Of a DNA stretch of 58,431 nucleotides, positions 58,369-58,431 are shown piece by piece. The stretch spans positions 1 to 58,431 of the forward strand of contig CAJTLX010000016.1 of NCBI GenBank assembly GCA_910577165.1, given 5' to 3'. The stretch is from an uncultured Lachnospiraceae bacterium (GTDB lineage: Bacteria; Bacillota; Clostridia; Lachnospirales; Lachnospiraceae). How positions within the stretch are numbered: position 1 is the first letter of the stretch; each line of letters starts with the position of its first letter. A program made the translations under genes and the position numbers. Under the pieces are notes generated by a model that worked only from the letters and a program-made list of their open reading frames with translations, was not told the DNA's origin and made no database searches.

Positions 58369-58431
58369 TCAAGCCAGCTCTACCGCCCCCGTATACAGCT
58401 GGTAATACCTCCCCTTCATCGCGAGCAGCTG
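58369..58431 (-). CDS. C-terminal end of an ABC exporter ATP-binding/permease protein (partial)
   Basis: Twenty codons before a TGA (58371-58369) read QLLAMKGRYYQLYTGAVELA. 'L...KGRYYQLY' is the usual tail of MdlB/MsbA-type ABC exporters. The rest lies outside the window. The terminator at 58313-58342 follows. Confidence 0.6.
   Translation of the reverse strand, partial: QLLAMKGRYYQLYTGAVELA

Overview
The window looks like a chromosomal segment of a spore-forming, anaerobic Firmicute, most likely a Lachnospiraceae-type Clostridium. The signs are canonical S10/spc ribosomal gene order with strong GGAGG Shine-Dalgarno sites, a zinc-type S14, spoIIR, a SpoIID-like spore protein, a large CUT1 sugar-transport operon without its own ATPase, and a remnant of a CptIN-type type III toxin-antitoxin locus. 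No tRNA, rRNA, CRISPR array, transposase or phage gene was seen. All names come from reading the sequence; nothing was searched against a database.

Layout. 1-8197 (minus strand): S10-spc ribosomal operon from rpsJ to a truncated rplF, driven by a near-consensus promoter and a leader of about 315 nt. 8292-10279: an rRNA-type methyltransferase and a LacI-family regulator. 10510-26070 (minus strand): one operon of about 15.5 kb with two complete CUT1 sugar importers (two binding proteins, four permeases), a GH43 lipoprotein, a DUF5696-type protein, a YIP1-type membrane protein and an NHL-repeat protein. Its promoter region carries operator-like repeats, and the LacI gene beyond its 3' end is the obvious candidate regulator. 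26245-28053 (plus): an SDR reductase and an alpha/beta hydrolase. 28054-30461 (minus): a CorA-type transporter and the rpsF-ssb-rpsR operon. 30474-32921 (minus): a ferredoxin and two tandem FrhB-like proteins. 33002-37658 (minus): carAB behind a leader in which two helices interlock as a pseudoknot just before a U-tract.

37721-48636 mixes a SpoIID-like protein behind a sigma-E-like promoter, an FNT channel, mutY, a lipoprotein, enolase, an M32 carboxypeptidase, a cytoplasmic GH26-like enzyme, a membrane-anchored protein and a Uma2 protein. 48719-54209 (minus) holds a MoxR-type ATPase with a VWA/peptidase partner, then DUF1934, murI and ddl. 54332-57417 holds spoIIR with a sigma-F-like promoter and an Ig-like/NlpC-P60 secreted protein.

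The right end is the most interesting accessory spot. At 57459-57732 a perfect promoter drives a small RNA of about 115 nt with a degenerate 44-nt repeat and a terminator, followed at once by a frameshifted and truncated toxin-like reading frame. This has the architecture of a type III toxin-antitoxin system whose RNA half looks intact and whose toxin is broken. An AT-rich GNAT acetyltransferase gene, possibly acquired, lies 11 bp past the break. The last 63 bases encode the C-terminus of a protein resembling an ABC exporter.
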